Shown here: positions 1-7,167 of the stretch, one piece after another
Layout of the letters: each line of letters begins with the position of its first letter
Position numbering within the stretch: position 1 is the stretch's first letter
Source: Deltaproteobacteria bacterium
Lineage (GTDB): Bacteria; DRYD01
NCBI GenBank assembly: GCA_028276365.1
Contig: JAPYWL010000040.1
Location: 1 to 11,697, forward strand
DNA: 11,697 nucleotides
Direction of reading: 5' to 3'
The notes under the pieces: model-generated
Told to the model about the DNA's origin: nothing
Databases searched by the model: none
Seen by the model: the letters and a program-made list of their open reading frames with translations, nothing else
Translations under genes and position numbers: made by a program

Positions 1-376
1 TAGATATATTGTAAATAAAAAAAGGATGATTTAATTGTAAGATATCTATTTTTCTATTTGAAATAAACTTATCTATAAAAAAAATACTTAAAGGATTAGG
101 AATACAATAGTCTATTTTTTTGAAATAAATAGAAGGAAGTGAAATAACCTCATAATCCACATGGTATTTTCTTATTACTTGTTCATTGAAATTAGGATGT
201 TTAGAAGTAATTAAAAAAGTATTAGTATTTAATCTTTTTAATCCTTTAGCTAAAAGATGTAAAGAATGGACTACCCCATTAGTAACAGGAAAAAAAACAT
301 TACTTAAAAAAGCTACATTAAAAAACTTATCACTTTTATTCTTATTTTCATTATTTTTTAAATCAGGGATAGACAT
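1..376 (-). CDS. Glycosyltransferase family 4, N-terminal part (3' end outside window)
   Basis: An open frame from ATG at 376 runs to the left edge without a stop, giving 125 residues. After about 18 polar, Asn/Lys-rich residues comes a segment at 20-58 (NVAFLSNVFFPVTNGVV, then LAKGLKRL and TFLITSKHP) that matches the first beta-strand, glycine loop and helix of GT-B fold GT4 glycosyltransferases: hydrophobic strand, F-P-x-x-N-G-V, then L-A-x-x-L. Residues 109-121 (KIDILQLNHPFFI) fit the later 'kpDIIHxHxPF' strand. Family members transfer nucleotide-activated sugars to lipids or cell-surface glycans at the cytoplasmic face, for example diacylglycerol glucosyltransferases and PimB-like enzymes; the acceptor cannot be read from this half. 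The start lies 3 nt after the rpsL stop and an AAGAAG stretch at the end of rpsL can act as ribosome binding site, so it is probably translationally coupled to rpsL. The fold call is fairly secure, the substrate unknown. Confidence 0.72.
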   Translation of the reverse strand, partial: MSIPDLKNNENKNKSDKFFNVAFLSNVFFPVTNGVVHSLHLLAKGLKRLNTNTFLITSKHPNFNEQVIRKYHVDYEVISLPSIYFKKIDYCIPNPLSIFFIDKFISNRKIDILQLNHPFFIYNIS

Positions 377-379
377 TTC

Positions 380-805
380 TTATTTCTTCTTATCTGGTTT
401 TCTAGCACCATATTTAGATCTACTTTGTCTTCTCTTTTCAACACCTGCAGTATCTAATTTTCCTCTAATAACTTTATAACGTATTCCAGGTAAATCCTTA
501 ACCCTTCCCCCTCTTATTAAAACTACTGAGTGTTCTTGTAAATTATGTCCTTCACCAGGTATATAAGCAGTAACCTCCATACCATTACTTAATCTTACTT
601 TAGTAACTTTTCTTAAAGCTGAGTTAGGTTTTTTAGGAGTAACAGTTTTAACTTGGATACAAACTCCCCTTTTTTGAGGAGATCCTACATCATCCCAATA
701 AACTCTTCCTTCTAAGGAATTATAATAATAATGTAAAGCAGGAACCTTAGTCTTTGATTTCTTTTGTTTTCTACCTTTCCTTATTAATTGATTTATTGTA
801 GGCAT
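380..805 (-). CDS. rpsL: 30S ribosomal protein S12
   Basis: Ribosomal protein S12 of the small-subunit decoding centre, 141 residues. The start [12 protein letters not shown], the [11 protein letters not shown] loop (57-67), PGEGHNL (83-89), [10 protein letters not shown] (98-107) and the C-terminal RSKYGARKP are all the canonical S12 blocks. The two lysines where streptomycin-resistance mutations commonly fall (within PKKPN and RVKDL) are the wild-type lysines, and the aspartate that many bacteria methylthiolate is present (D104). Between TKVPAL and SPQKRGVC there is an insertion of roughly 17 residues (about 25-42, with [12 protein letters not shown]) relative to the E. coli protein; Firmicutes and Mollicutes S12 carry a comparable, differently worded insertion. 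An AGGAGG ribosome binding site lies 8 nt before the ATG, and pyrH ends 25 bp upstream. It is not followed by rpsG or fusA as in the usual str operon. Confidence 0.98.
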   Translation of the reverse strand: MPTINQLIRKGRKQKKSKTKVPALHYYYNSLEGRVYWDDVGSPQKRGVCIQVKTVTPKKPNSALRKVTKVRLSNGMEVTAYIPGEGHNLQEHSVVLIRGGRVKDLPGIRYKVIRGKLDTAGVEKRRQSRSKYGARKPDKKK

Positions 806-830
806 TTAAAAAACCTCCTTTTGTATTTTT

Positions 831-1562
831 TTAATTAATTTTTAAATTATTTTCTTCTGAATTAACTAAAGTAGCTACATCAAAAATATCATTATTCATT
901 ACTATTCTTTTTATATTTCCATATTCTTTTATACTAAAAACTATTATAGGGATATTATATTCCATAGATAAGGATATAGCAGTTTTGTCCATAAATTTAA
1001 GATCCTTATCCATAACTTCCTTATAATTTATTTTGCTATATTTAACAGCATTAGGATTAGATACAGGGTCTTGATTATAAACCCCATCTACTTTAGTAGC
1101 TTTAAGAATAACTTCAGCACCTAACTCAATAGCTCTTAAAACTGCAGCAGTATCAGTAGAGAAAAACGGATTACCCGTACCTCCAGCTATTATCACAACT
1201 CTATTCTTTTCTAAATGCCTTAACGCTTTTCTTCTAATGAAAGGTTCCGCTACAGATCTAATTTCTAAAGCAGTCATAACTCTTGTTGGTACACCTAAAC
1301 CTTCTAATACTTCCTGAAAAGCTAAGGAATTAATAACAGTAGCCAACATTCCCATATAATCTGCTGTAGCACGTGAAATATCTATTAATTCTCTACCTCT
1401 AACAAAATTTCCTCCCCCCACTACTATTACTATTTTTACTCCTAAATCATATACTTCTTTAATTTCCTGAGCATAACTCTTTAAAACTTTTAAATCTATC
1501 CCCTTCTTATTTTCTCCAGCTAACATTTCTCCACTAAACTTTATTAATACTCTCTTATACAT
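831..1562 (-). CDS. pyrH: Uridylate kinase (UMP kinase)
   Basis: Bacterial UMP kinase of the amino-acid kinase family, which phosphorylates UMP to UDP with ATP in cytoplasmic pyrimidine nucleotide synthesis; usually a GTP-activated, UTP-inhibited hexamer. Visible motifs in the 243 residues: the N-terminal strand RVLIKFSGE with K8, the GGGNFVRGR phosphate-binding loop (49-57), D68-Y-M-G-M-L-A-T with the UMP-contacting aspartate, AGGTGNPFFSTDTAA (126-140), and KATKVDGVYNQDP (154-166) near the ATP site, then MDKTA (191-195). Length is normal, with a short extra C-terminal tail (SEENNLKIN). The start is supported by an AAGGGG stretch about 9 nt upstream. It follows tsf by 107 bp, a conserved neighbourhood, but frr, the usual next gene, is replaced by rpsL. 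Confidence 0.97.
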   Translation of the reverse strand: MYKRVLIKFSGEMLAGENKKGIDLKVLKSYAQEIKEVYDLGVKIVIVVGGGNFVRGRELIDISRATADYMGMLATVINSLAFQEVLEGLGVPTRVMTALEIRSVAEPFIRRKALRHLEKNRVVIIAGGTGNPFFSTDTAAVLRAIELGAEVILKATKVDGVYNQDPVSNPNAVKYSKINYKEVMDKDLKFMDKTAISLSMEYNIPIIVFSIKEYGNIKRIVMNNDIFDVATLVNSEENNLKIN

Positions 1563-1622
1563 TCTTTAACCCCTTCATACATACTTAAATATCATTTTAA
1601 ATACACACCTAAAATATAACCC

Positions 1623-1656
1623 AAAAAATTAACTATACAAACCTAAATTTAGTTAA
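1623..1656 (-). terminator. Weak intrinsic terminator or attenuator after tsf
   Basis: Read on the minus strand, TTAACTA (1656-1650) can pair with TAGTTAA (1635-1629), leaving a 14-nt loop, and is directly followed by six T (1628-1623). The stem is AT-rich and therefore weak. It lies 13 bp downstream of the tsf stop, so it may reduce rather than stop readthrough into pyrH. Confidence 0.42.
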
Positions 1657-1669
1657 CTTACATATATTT

Positions 1670-2542
1670 TTACTTTCCGATTTCATAACGAAAGAAAGAT
1701 AAAATATTTATTTTTTCATTTAATTTATTAGAGTATTCCTTAACAAAATCTTTGAACTTATTTATCTTAGTATTTTCTTCAAAGAAAGTTTGTTCCATTA
1801 AAACACTATCTTCAAATATTTTCATTACTTTTCCTTCAGCTATTTTCAAAGCTATATGCTCAGGTTTGCCTTCATTTAAAGCTTGTTGATAAGCTAATTT
1901 CTTTTGTTCTTCTATTTCAGAAGCAGGAATAGAATTGATATCTACATACATAGGTTTCATAGAAGCTATTTGAAAAACAGTTTTAGAACCAAATTCTGCT
2001 TTCAATTCCTTATTTATCTCAAATTCCTTCTCAAATTCTACTAATACTATTACTCCTATTCGTTTATTAAAATGCAAATAATCAAAAACTACCTGATTTT
2101 TAGAATTAGCTTTTAAAAAACCATATCTAGTTAGTTTTATATTTTCTCCAATAATAGCAATATATTCTTTAATTAGATCTTCTATTTTCTTAGAATTATA
2201 TTGAAAATTAATAAATTCATCAAGTGATTTAAATTCATTTTGAAAAGCTATATCAGTTAAAGTATTAAGTAATTCATTAAATTTTTCGTTTCTAGCAACG
2301 AAATCAGTTTCACAACCAAGTTCTAATATAACTGCTTTTTCGTTATTATTTTTAATAGATATAAGCCCTTCTTTAGTAGTTCTATCTAATTTCTTAGCAG
2401 CTTTAGCTACACCTTTAGCTAATAATATTTTCTTAGCTTTTTCTACATCCCCGTTAGCTTCTATTAAAGCATTCTTACAATCTGCTACTCCCACTCCTGT
2501 TTCCTCTCTTAACTGTTTTATCAAATCCATTGAAACTGACAT
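1670..2542 (-). CDS. tsf: Translation elongation factor Ts
   Basis: Guanine-nucleotide exchange factor that releases GDP from EF-Tu during elongation in the cytoplasm. The 290 residues are near the E. coli length (283). Residues 5-45 form the UBA-like N-terminal domain with the first family signature, LREETGVGVADCKNAL, then the linker KAAKKLDRTTKEGL. The second signature, ELGCETDFVARNEKF (74-88), carries the T-D-F-V motif that inserts against EF-Tu. The dimerisation and core region continues to MKPMYVDINSIPASEI, and the C-terminal module contains the expected 'MEQTFFEENTKI' segment. Start chosen at MSVSMDLIKQ because AGGAGG lies 11 nt upstream and the N-terminus then matches family length; the internal Met at residue 5 is the alternative. 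yebC ends 64 bp upstream with no clear terminator, so the two may be cotranscribed. No rpsB is adjacent. Confidence 0.97.
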   Translation of the reverse strand: MSVSMDLIKQLREETGVGVADCKNALIEANGDVEKAKKILLAKGVAKAAKKLDRTTKEGLISIKNNNEKAVILELGCETDFVARNEKFNELLNTLTDIAFQNEFKSLDEFINFQYNSKKIEDLIKEYIAIIGENIKLTRYGFLKANSKNQVVFDYLHFNKRIGVIVLVEFEKEFEINKELKAEFGSKTVFQIASMKPMYVDINSIPASEIEEQKKLAYQQALNEGKPEHIALKIAEGKVMKIFEDSVLMEQTFFEENTKINKFKDFVKEYSNKLNEKINILSFFRYEIGK

Positions 2543-2606
2543 ATCAATTTTAACCTCCTTTAATTTATATAGTTTTATTTATTTTTTTCTTTATTTATTA
2601 GATTTT

Positions 2607-3392
2607 TCATTTATTAATAATCTCTAAGGATTTTTGTAATATATCAGTAGGAATATCGAAGTTAAAATGAGCTTTTTGGACATCATCATGTTCTTCTAAT
2701 GCTTCAGCTAATCTTAATAATGTAGCAGCCTTCTCTACATCATCTATATAAACTGTATTTTCTGGAATGTAATTTATATCAGCAGAATTATAAGAAATAT
2801 TATTTTTATCTAATATATCTTTTACATCCTCAAAATTATCAATTGAAGTAATAAGTTCTACTTCATATTTTCCTTCTTCATTTTCCTGATTAACCTTGAT
2901 ATCCTCAATATAATCTAATAGAAGTTCCATAAGTTTATTTTCTAATTCAGATGCATTATTAGTAGTAAAAGAGAAGATTCCTTTTCGTTTAAATAGCCAA
3001 GCTACACTACCGCTTTCTGCTAAATTCCCATTATATTTCTGAAATAGTTTTCTAATTTCAGAAGCCGTTCTATTCTTATTATCAGTAATTATTTCTAATA
3101 AAACAGCCACTCCATAAGGTCCATATCCTTCATATAACAGTTCATGTAATTCTTCACCTTCTAATTTCCCTTGAGCTTTTAGTAATAATCTTTCTATATT
3201 TTCAGAAGGGAATCCTGAACTTTTAGCTTTTTTTATAGCCAATCTAAGTTTTGTATTTTTTTCTGGATCAGGACCACCTTCTCTTGCTGCAATCATTATC
3301 TCTCTACTTAACTTTCCAAATAGCTTTCCTCTTAATTTATCCATTCTCTCCTTTTTATGCTTTATATTATGCCATTTAGAATGACCTGCCAT
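2607..3392 (-). CDS. yebC: YebC/TACO1 family protein
   Basis: Member of the YebC/PmpR/TACO1 family, 261 residues. Older literature treats these as DNA-binding transcriptional regulators; more recent work on the family supports a role at the ribosome easing translation of difficult, proline-rich stretches. The N-terminal signature AGHSKWHNIKHKK is intact, followed by RGKLFGKLSREI, AAREGG-x-DP (36-43), N-T-K-L-R, P-x-E-N-I-E-R (62-68), YEGYGPYGVA (87-96), TDNKNRT (103-109) and NGNLAESGSVAWLF (121-134). Domains 2 and 3 follow to a normal C-terminus. Position 15-19 reads ERMDK, where many homologues have AAxDA. It ends in TGA, which shows that TGA is a stop codon here. A GGGGTG ribosome binding site lies about 10 nt upstream. 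It heads the yebC-tsf-pyrH-rpsL run. Confidence 0.96.
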   Translation of the reverse strand: MAGHSKWHNIKHKKERMDKLRGKLFGKLSREIMIAAREGGPDPEKNTKLRLAIKKAKSSGFPSENIERLLLKAQGKLEGEELHELLYEGYGPYGVAVLLEIITDNKNRTASEIRKLFQKYNGNLAESGSVAWLFKRKGIFSFTTNNASELENKLMELLLDYIEDIKVNQENEEGKYEVELITSIDNFEDVKDILDKNNISYNSADINYIPENTVYIDDVEKAATLLRLAEALEEHDDVQKAHFNFDIPTDILQKSLEIINK

Positions 3393-3431
3393 CTTTACAC
3401 TTCACCCCATTGATATTCCTTTACTATTATT

Positions 3432-3461
3432 ATTCTATATCTCCCAATTTCTAACCTTCAA
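3432..3461 (-). promoter_or_regulatory. Candidate sigma-70-type promoter for yebC
   Basis: On the minus strand a TTGAAG -35 element (3461-3456) is followed after 16 bp by TATAGA, or after 18 bp by TAGAAT (-10 around 3439-3432). The -10 ends about 40 bp before the yebC ATG, giving a short leader. In such AT-rich DNA chance matches are common, so this rests mainly on position. Confidence 0.35.
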
Positions 3462-3503
3462 AAAATCAATAATATCTTTAAAAATATCAAACTCATTTAA
3501 ATA

Positions 3504-3646
3504 TTATGTTCTTTCAATAGTTTTAATAAGATTATTTTGAAAATCATAGAATTCAATTAAAATAGGCATATTACCTACAGAATGAGTAGAACAGGAAAGA
3601 CAAGGATAGATTTATAAGTAGCTTTAGAAAGAGATAACTCATGCAT
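3504..3646 (-). pseudogene. Possible frameshifted short ORF remnant
   Basis: In the 367-bp gap upstream of yebC the minus strand reads MHELSLSKATYKSI from ATG at 3646, and after a single frame change continues as PCLSCSTHSVGNMPILIEFY, then DFQNNLIKTIERT, ending in TAA at 3504. Neither half is long and there is no clear ribosome binding site, but the amino-acid composition, including a C-x-x-C, looks more protein-like than the surrounding AT-rich sequence. I do not recognise a family. It may be a decayed gene end or simply chance. Confidence 0.18.
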
Positions 3647-3715
3647 AAAAATATTCCCTTTTAATGGATCCCTTTTATATAATTAGCTAAAAAAAATAAA
3701 AATTTTTCCTAATTT

Positions 3716-3773
3716 AGTTTAAATACTACCCCTTATCTTTCTCATTCTTATTTCTCAGTTTTATTTAATCTTT
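3716..3773. repeat. 58-bp direct repeat, left copy
   Basis: This segment matches 7106-7163 in the same orientation with 4 mismatches in 58 positions; the last 29 bp (3745-3773) are identical. It covers the stop codon and final codons of the 509-residue AAA/nuclease gene (stop at 3763-3761) and the DNA just after it. On the minus strand it includes a decayed version of the terminator hairpin seen intact at the right copy: the stem is shortened to TAGT/ACTA because the outer GG is replaced by TT. Confidence 0.85.
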
Positions 3774-5290
3774 TGATATTCAAAGTTAATAACTTCTTTT
3801 TTATTTTTATCAAGCTCTATCCCTATTATATATATTTTTTCATAATTCATATACTTCTTGTAGTATTCCTTTTCTAGGATTTGTTTTATTGCCTTTCCTT
3901 TCTCCTCTTCTCTTTCTATTACCTTTACTTCTACTATATATACTATTCCTTTATTCACTATTACTGTTAAATCTATTCTCCCTTTATGTGTATTATCTTC
4001 TGTTATTACATTTAATCCTGTTGAATATAATAAACTAAATATCGCTATTACGTAACTTGACTCCCCTTTATAATGTACATAACTTATATTACTTATTAAC
4101 AATTCTATCTGCTCTCTTAGCTCTTCTAATTTTTCCTCCTTTAATATTTCTATTATTTTATCCGCTATATTTTCTCCTATATCTTTTGATAATACAAGGG
4201 GTAATATATCTTCATTAAACGATATCCTTACCTCCTTATTTGGATATCCCAATTTATATTCCTGCCCATACTCCTTGTTATATACCTCTTTTATTGTTAG
4301 ATATCCAGTTTGAAACATTAATGCTTCTATTCTTATCTCTTCTATGTCAAATTTCTCTAGTATGTTTCTTTTTACTATTTTATTTTCTAAGTCTGAGACA
4401 TCATATTCTTTTTCCTTTATTAATTTTATTAAAAAGCTAGGGATCCCCGTCTTATACCAATAACTATCAAAAATCTTACTATCTAAATATAACAATATAT
4501 CAAACGGATTATATACTTTATCTCTTAAAAAATTATATCCATTATACCAGTCTCTTACCTCCTCTATATTTACTCCTTCTAAATACTCCTTAAAATAAAT
4601 CTCTAATTCCTCTTGAGTATATCCGCATATATTCCCATATCTTTCATCTAATGATATATCCTTTAATTGATTTAACCCACTAAATAATGATACCTTAGCA
4701 AATTTACTGACTCCCGTTATGAAAACAAATCTTATATGCCTATCTAGCCCCTTTAATGTTGTATAAAACCCTTTTAATAATTCCCTTATTCTCTCTACTT
4801 CCTCTCTTTTTTCTATATTATCCAATATCGCCTTATCATACTCATCTATTAATATTACCACCTGTTTTTTACTTCCTTCATATATCCTTTCTACTAATAA
4901 TTCAAAATTTCTACTTATTGTATATTCTTTATTGTATTTATACCTATATCTTTTACCTGTTTCTATTATTGTTGCTCTTAACTCCTTTTCTAATTCCTTT
5001 TCATTTCTTACCTGCGTCTTTGCAAAATCTATCCTTACTACCGGATACTTTTCCCCCCAATTCCATTTTTCCTCTATATACAAGCCCTTATATAATTCCC
5101 TTTCTCCTTTAAATAAATACTCAAGTGTAGAAATCAATAAAGATTTTCCAAAACGTCTAGGCCTACTAAAAAAATAATATCCTGAGCCCTCTTTTATTAA
5201 CCTATATATATACTCTGTCTTATCTACATATACATATCTTCCTTCTCTTAGTTTCTTAAAATCGCTTATTCCTATTGGTAATAATTTCAT
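3761..5290 (-). CDS. AAA-ATPase-like / PD-(D/E)XK nuclease family protein (paralogue 1)
   Basis: Full-length member (509 residues) of the family combining an N-terminal AAA-ATPase-like domain with a C-terminal PD-(D/E)XK nuclease-like domain (formerly DUF1703). The N-terminal block PIGISDFKKL, then YVDKTEYI, is typical. The Walker A-like loop is RPRRFGKSL (43-51), Walker B is VVILIDEYD (144-152), and a sensor-like strand FVFITGVSKF spans 188-197. The C-terminal nuclease core shows GRIDL (D440), strand YIVEVKV (E454, K456) and a downstream A-I-K-Q helix (467-470), so the D...E-x-K catalytic set looks intact. The biological role of these proteins is not established; they are often multicopy and thought to be linked to mobile or selfish DNA, which is an inference. 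GGAGG lies 7 nt before the ATG, and the sister gene ends 18 bp upstream, so the pair forms an operon. Residues 218-269 are identical to the paralogue. Confidence 0.9.
   Translation of the reverse strand: MKLLPIGISDFKKLREGRYVYVDKTEYIYRLIKEGSGYYFFSRPRRFGKSLLISTLEYLFKGERELYKGLYIEEKWNWGEKYPVVRIDFAKTQVRNEKELEKELRATIIETGKRYRYKYNKEYTISRNFELLVERIYEGSKKQVVILIDEYDKAILDNIEKREEVERIRELLKGFYTTLKGLDRHIRFVFITGVSKFAKVSLFSGLNQLKDISLDERYGNICGYTQEELEIYFKEYLEGVNIEEVRDWYNGYNFLRDKVYNPFDILLYLDSKIFDSYWYKTGIPSFLIKLIKEKEYDVSDLENKIVKRNILEKFDIEEIRIEALMFQTGYLTIKEVYNKEYGQEYKLGYPNKEVRISFNEDILPLVLSKDIGENIADKIIEILKEEKLEELREQIELLISNISYVHYKGESSYVIAIFSLLYSTGLNVITEDNTHKGRIDLTVIVNKGIVYIVEVKVIEREEEKGKAIKQILEKEYYKKYMNYEKIYIIGIELDKNKKEVINFEYQKIK
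4491..4640. repeat. Near-identical tract shared with the neighbouring paralogue (copy in gene 1)
   Basis: Matches 6036-6185 with one mismatch in 150 bp (at 4616); the first 125 bp are identical. It encodes residues 218-269 of this protein. Outside it the two genes differ at many positions, including silent ones. Confidence 0.9.
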
Positions 5291-5308
5291 CCTTTACCTC
5301 CATATATC

Positions 5309-6868
5309 TTATTTAACCCGTTTATATTCAAAATAAACAATCTGTTTTTTATTCTTATTTATCTCTATACCTACTATATATACTTTTTCATAATTTAAAT
5401 ACTTCTTATAATACTCTTTTTCTTCTATTTGCTTTATTGCCTTCCCTTTTTCCTCCTCCTTCTCTATTACCTTAAACTCTATTATATATACCTTCATTCT
5501 ATTTATCAATATTGTTATATCTATCCTCCCCTTTGATGTGCTATCCTCTATTATTACAATATATCCCATTGAATACATTAATCCATATATCGCCGCTTGA
5601 TATACATACTCATTCTTTAATATCTCATAACTTATTGATTCCATAAATATCTCTATTTGATTTCTTATCTCTTCTATATCCTCTTTTATAAAAGCCATCT
5701 TCAGTTTTGATGTCTTATCAATCTGATATTCCCCCGTTATATAATACAATAACTCCCTATTAAATGATTGTCTTACCTCTCTATTCGGATAATCTAATAC
5801 ATATACCTCCTCTTCTTCTATCCTTTTTACATCTTTTATTGTTAAATACCCCGTTTGATACATCAACGCCTCTATTCCTATATACTCTACGTCAAACTTC
5901 TCCAATATCTCATTTGTATAATATTCCTTCTCTAAAAACGGTAATTTATAATCTTTTTCCTTTAAGATCTTAAATAAAAATTCTGTTTTTCCCGTCTCAT
6001 ACCAATAATTCTTAAACATTTTACTCTTTAAATACAACAATATATCAAACGGATTATATACTTTATCTCTTAAAAAATTATATCCATTATACCAGTCTCT
6101 TACCTCCTCTATATTTACTCCTTCTAAATACTCCTTAAAATAAATCTCTAATTCCTCTTGGGTATATCCGCATATATTCCCATATTCTTTGCTTAACGAT
6201 ATATCTTCTAACTGATTTAATCCACTAAATAATGATACTTTTGAAAACTTACTCACTCCTGTTATTAACACAAACTTTATATACTCATCCAAATCTTTTA
6301 ACACTGAATAAAATCCTTTTAGTTCTTTTCTTACTTCCTCTGCTTCTTTTTTATCCTCTATTACATCCAATATCGGCTTATCATATTCATCTACTAATAC
6401 CACTACTTGTTTTCTTTTTTTCTTATTTATTTTTATCACTAACTTCTCCAATAAGCTTCCCTCATCCTTTTTTCCCTCTTCCATATCTTCTCCATTTCTT
6501 TCATAATTCTTCTCTAATTCCTCTCTTATTCTACCTTTTAAATCCTCCTTTCTTTTTATATCTTTCGCAAAACTTATTCTTATTACTGGATAAGTCTCTT
6601 CCCAATTCCATTTATCTTCTATAACGAGGGATTTATTCCCGATGTTATATGAATATATATATAATCCTTTAAATAATTCTTTCTGCCCTTCAAATAAATA
6701 CCTTATTGTTGATAGCAATAATGATTTTCCAAAGCGTCTTGGACGACTTAAAAAATAATATTTCCCGCTATTTATTAACTTATATATATACTCCGTTTTA
6801 TCTACGTATATATAATTCCCTTTTATTAATTCCTTAAAATCACTTATCCCTATTCCTAACTTCTTCAT
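5309..6868 (-). CDS. AAA-ATPase-like / PD-(D/E)XK nuclease family protein (paralogue 2)
   Basis: Second full-length copy of the same family, 519 residues, transcribed first. Motifs in order: GIGISDFKEL and YVDKTEYIYK at the N-terminus, Walker A-like RPRRFGKSL (42-50), Walker B VVVLVDEYD (155-163), FVLITGVSKF (199-208), then the nuclease core GRIDI (D450) and YIIEFKV (E464, K466) with A-I-K-Q at 477-480. Compared with paralogue 1 it has about 14 extra residues near 72-85 and a longer charged stretch (NGEDMEEGKKDEG, 125-137) before Walker B. The ATG is preceded by overlapping purine-rich ribosome binding sequence (AGGAGGAGGAAG and AGG). The ATPase and nuclease residues I can check are all present, so neither copy looks dead. 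Substrate and role are unknown; the 52-residue block at 229-280 is identical to paralogue 1. Confidence 0.9.
   Translation of the reverse strand: MKKLGIGISDFKELIKGNYIYVDKTEYIYKLINSGKYYFLSRPRRFGKSLLLSTIRYLFEGQKELFKGLYIYSYNIGNKSLVIEDKWNWEETYPVIRISFAKDIKRKEDLKGRIREELEKNYERNGEDMEEGKKDEGSLLEKLVIKINKKKRKQVVVLVDEYDKPILDVIEDKKEAEEVRKELKGFYSVLKDLDEYIKFVLITGVSKFSKVSLFSGLNQLEDISLSKEYGNICGYTQEELEIYFKEYLEGVNIEEVRDWYNGYNFLRDKVYNPFDILLYLKSKMFKNYWYETGKTEFLFKILKEKDYKLPFLEKEYYTNEILEKFDVEYIGIEALMYQTGYLTIKDVKRIEEEEVYVLDYPNREVRQSFNRELLYYITGEYQIDKTSKLKMAFIKEDIEEIRNQIEIFMESISYEILKNEYVYQAAIYGLMYSMGYIVIIEDSTSKGRIDITILINRMKVYIIEFKVIEKEEEKGKAIKQIEEKEYYKKYLNYEKVYIVGIEINKNKKQIVYFEYKRVK
6036..6185. repeat. Near-identical tract shared with the neighbouring paralogue (copy in gene 2)
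   Basis: Partner of 4491-4640, offset by 1545 bp, with one mismatch in 150. It encodes residues 229-280, from YGNICGY to DILLYL. Confidence 0.9.
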
Positions 6869-7082
6869 CCTTTACTTCCTCCTCCTATTTTCTCCTTATC
6901 TTTCTTATATTTTCCCCCCTTTCCTTTATTCCCTCCTACTTTTTTATATCATTTTCCTTTAGTCTTTGAAAAAAAAAAGAAAATAATAAAAAAACTCCTT
7001 TCTTTACTAACTTTAGATCTTGTAGATTAACATCCTTATAGGATCTAATAGTATTATCTCATTATTTCTTTGAATTTAGTAT
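6869..7082. other. Intergenic leader of the AAA/nuclease pair
   Basis: This gap is strongly pyrimidine-rich on the plus strand near the gene (6869-6950), so the minus-strand leader is purine-rich. An imperfect inverted repeat, TTAGATC (about 7012-7018) with GATCTAA (about 7045-7051), may fold in the minus-strand transcript. A promoter for the pair is expected here, but I see no convincing -35/-10 combination and do not call one. Confidence 0.3.
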
Positions 7083-7120
7083 TGATAAAAAAAATAAAAA
7101 GAGGTAGTTTAGATACTACC
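7083..7120 (-). terminator. Intrinsic terminator of the glycine-zipper gene
   Basis: On the minus strand GGTAGT (7120-7115) pairs with ACTACC (7108-7103) around a 6-nt loop, and CTCTTTTTATTTTTTTT follows at once. It lies about 48 bp after the stop of the 173-residue gene and separates it from the AAA/nuclease pair, which therefore needs its own promoter. Confidence 0.7.
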
Positions 7121-7163
7121 CCTTTTCCTTCTCCTTCTTATTTCTCAGTTTTATTTAATCTTT
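7106..7163. repeat. 58-bp direct repeat, right copy
   Basis: Partner of 3716-3773 (4 mismatches in 58). Here it lies 5 bp beyond the stop of the glycine-zipper gene and includes one arm of the intact terminator. Read on the minus strand it begins AAAGATTAAATAAAACTGAG, equivalent to the last codons and stop of paralogue 1, so it could be the leftover 3' end of another copy of that gene. Confidence 0.85.
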
Positions 7164-7167
7164 ATCC

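Noticed and set aside
186-479. 97-residue plus-strand frame over the rpsL and glycosyltransferase junction
   Set aside because: It overlaps two well-supported minus-strand genes antisense and has no family resemblance.
4756-5112. Leu/Ile/Tyr-rich plus-strand frames inside the two AAA/nuclease genes (also 4240-4440, 4932-5177, 5764-5973, 6232-6624)
   Set aside because: They are antisense frames of Lys/Glu-rich minus-strand genes; no ribosome binding sites and no recognisable domains.
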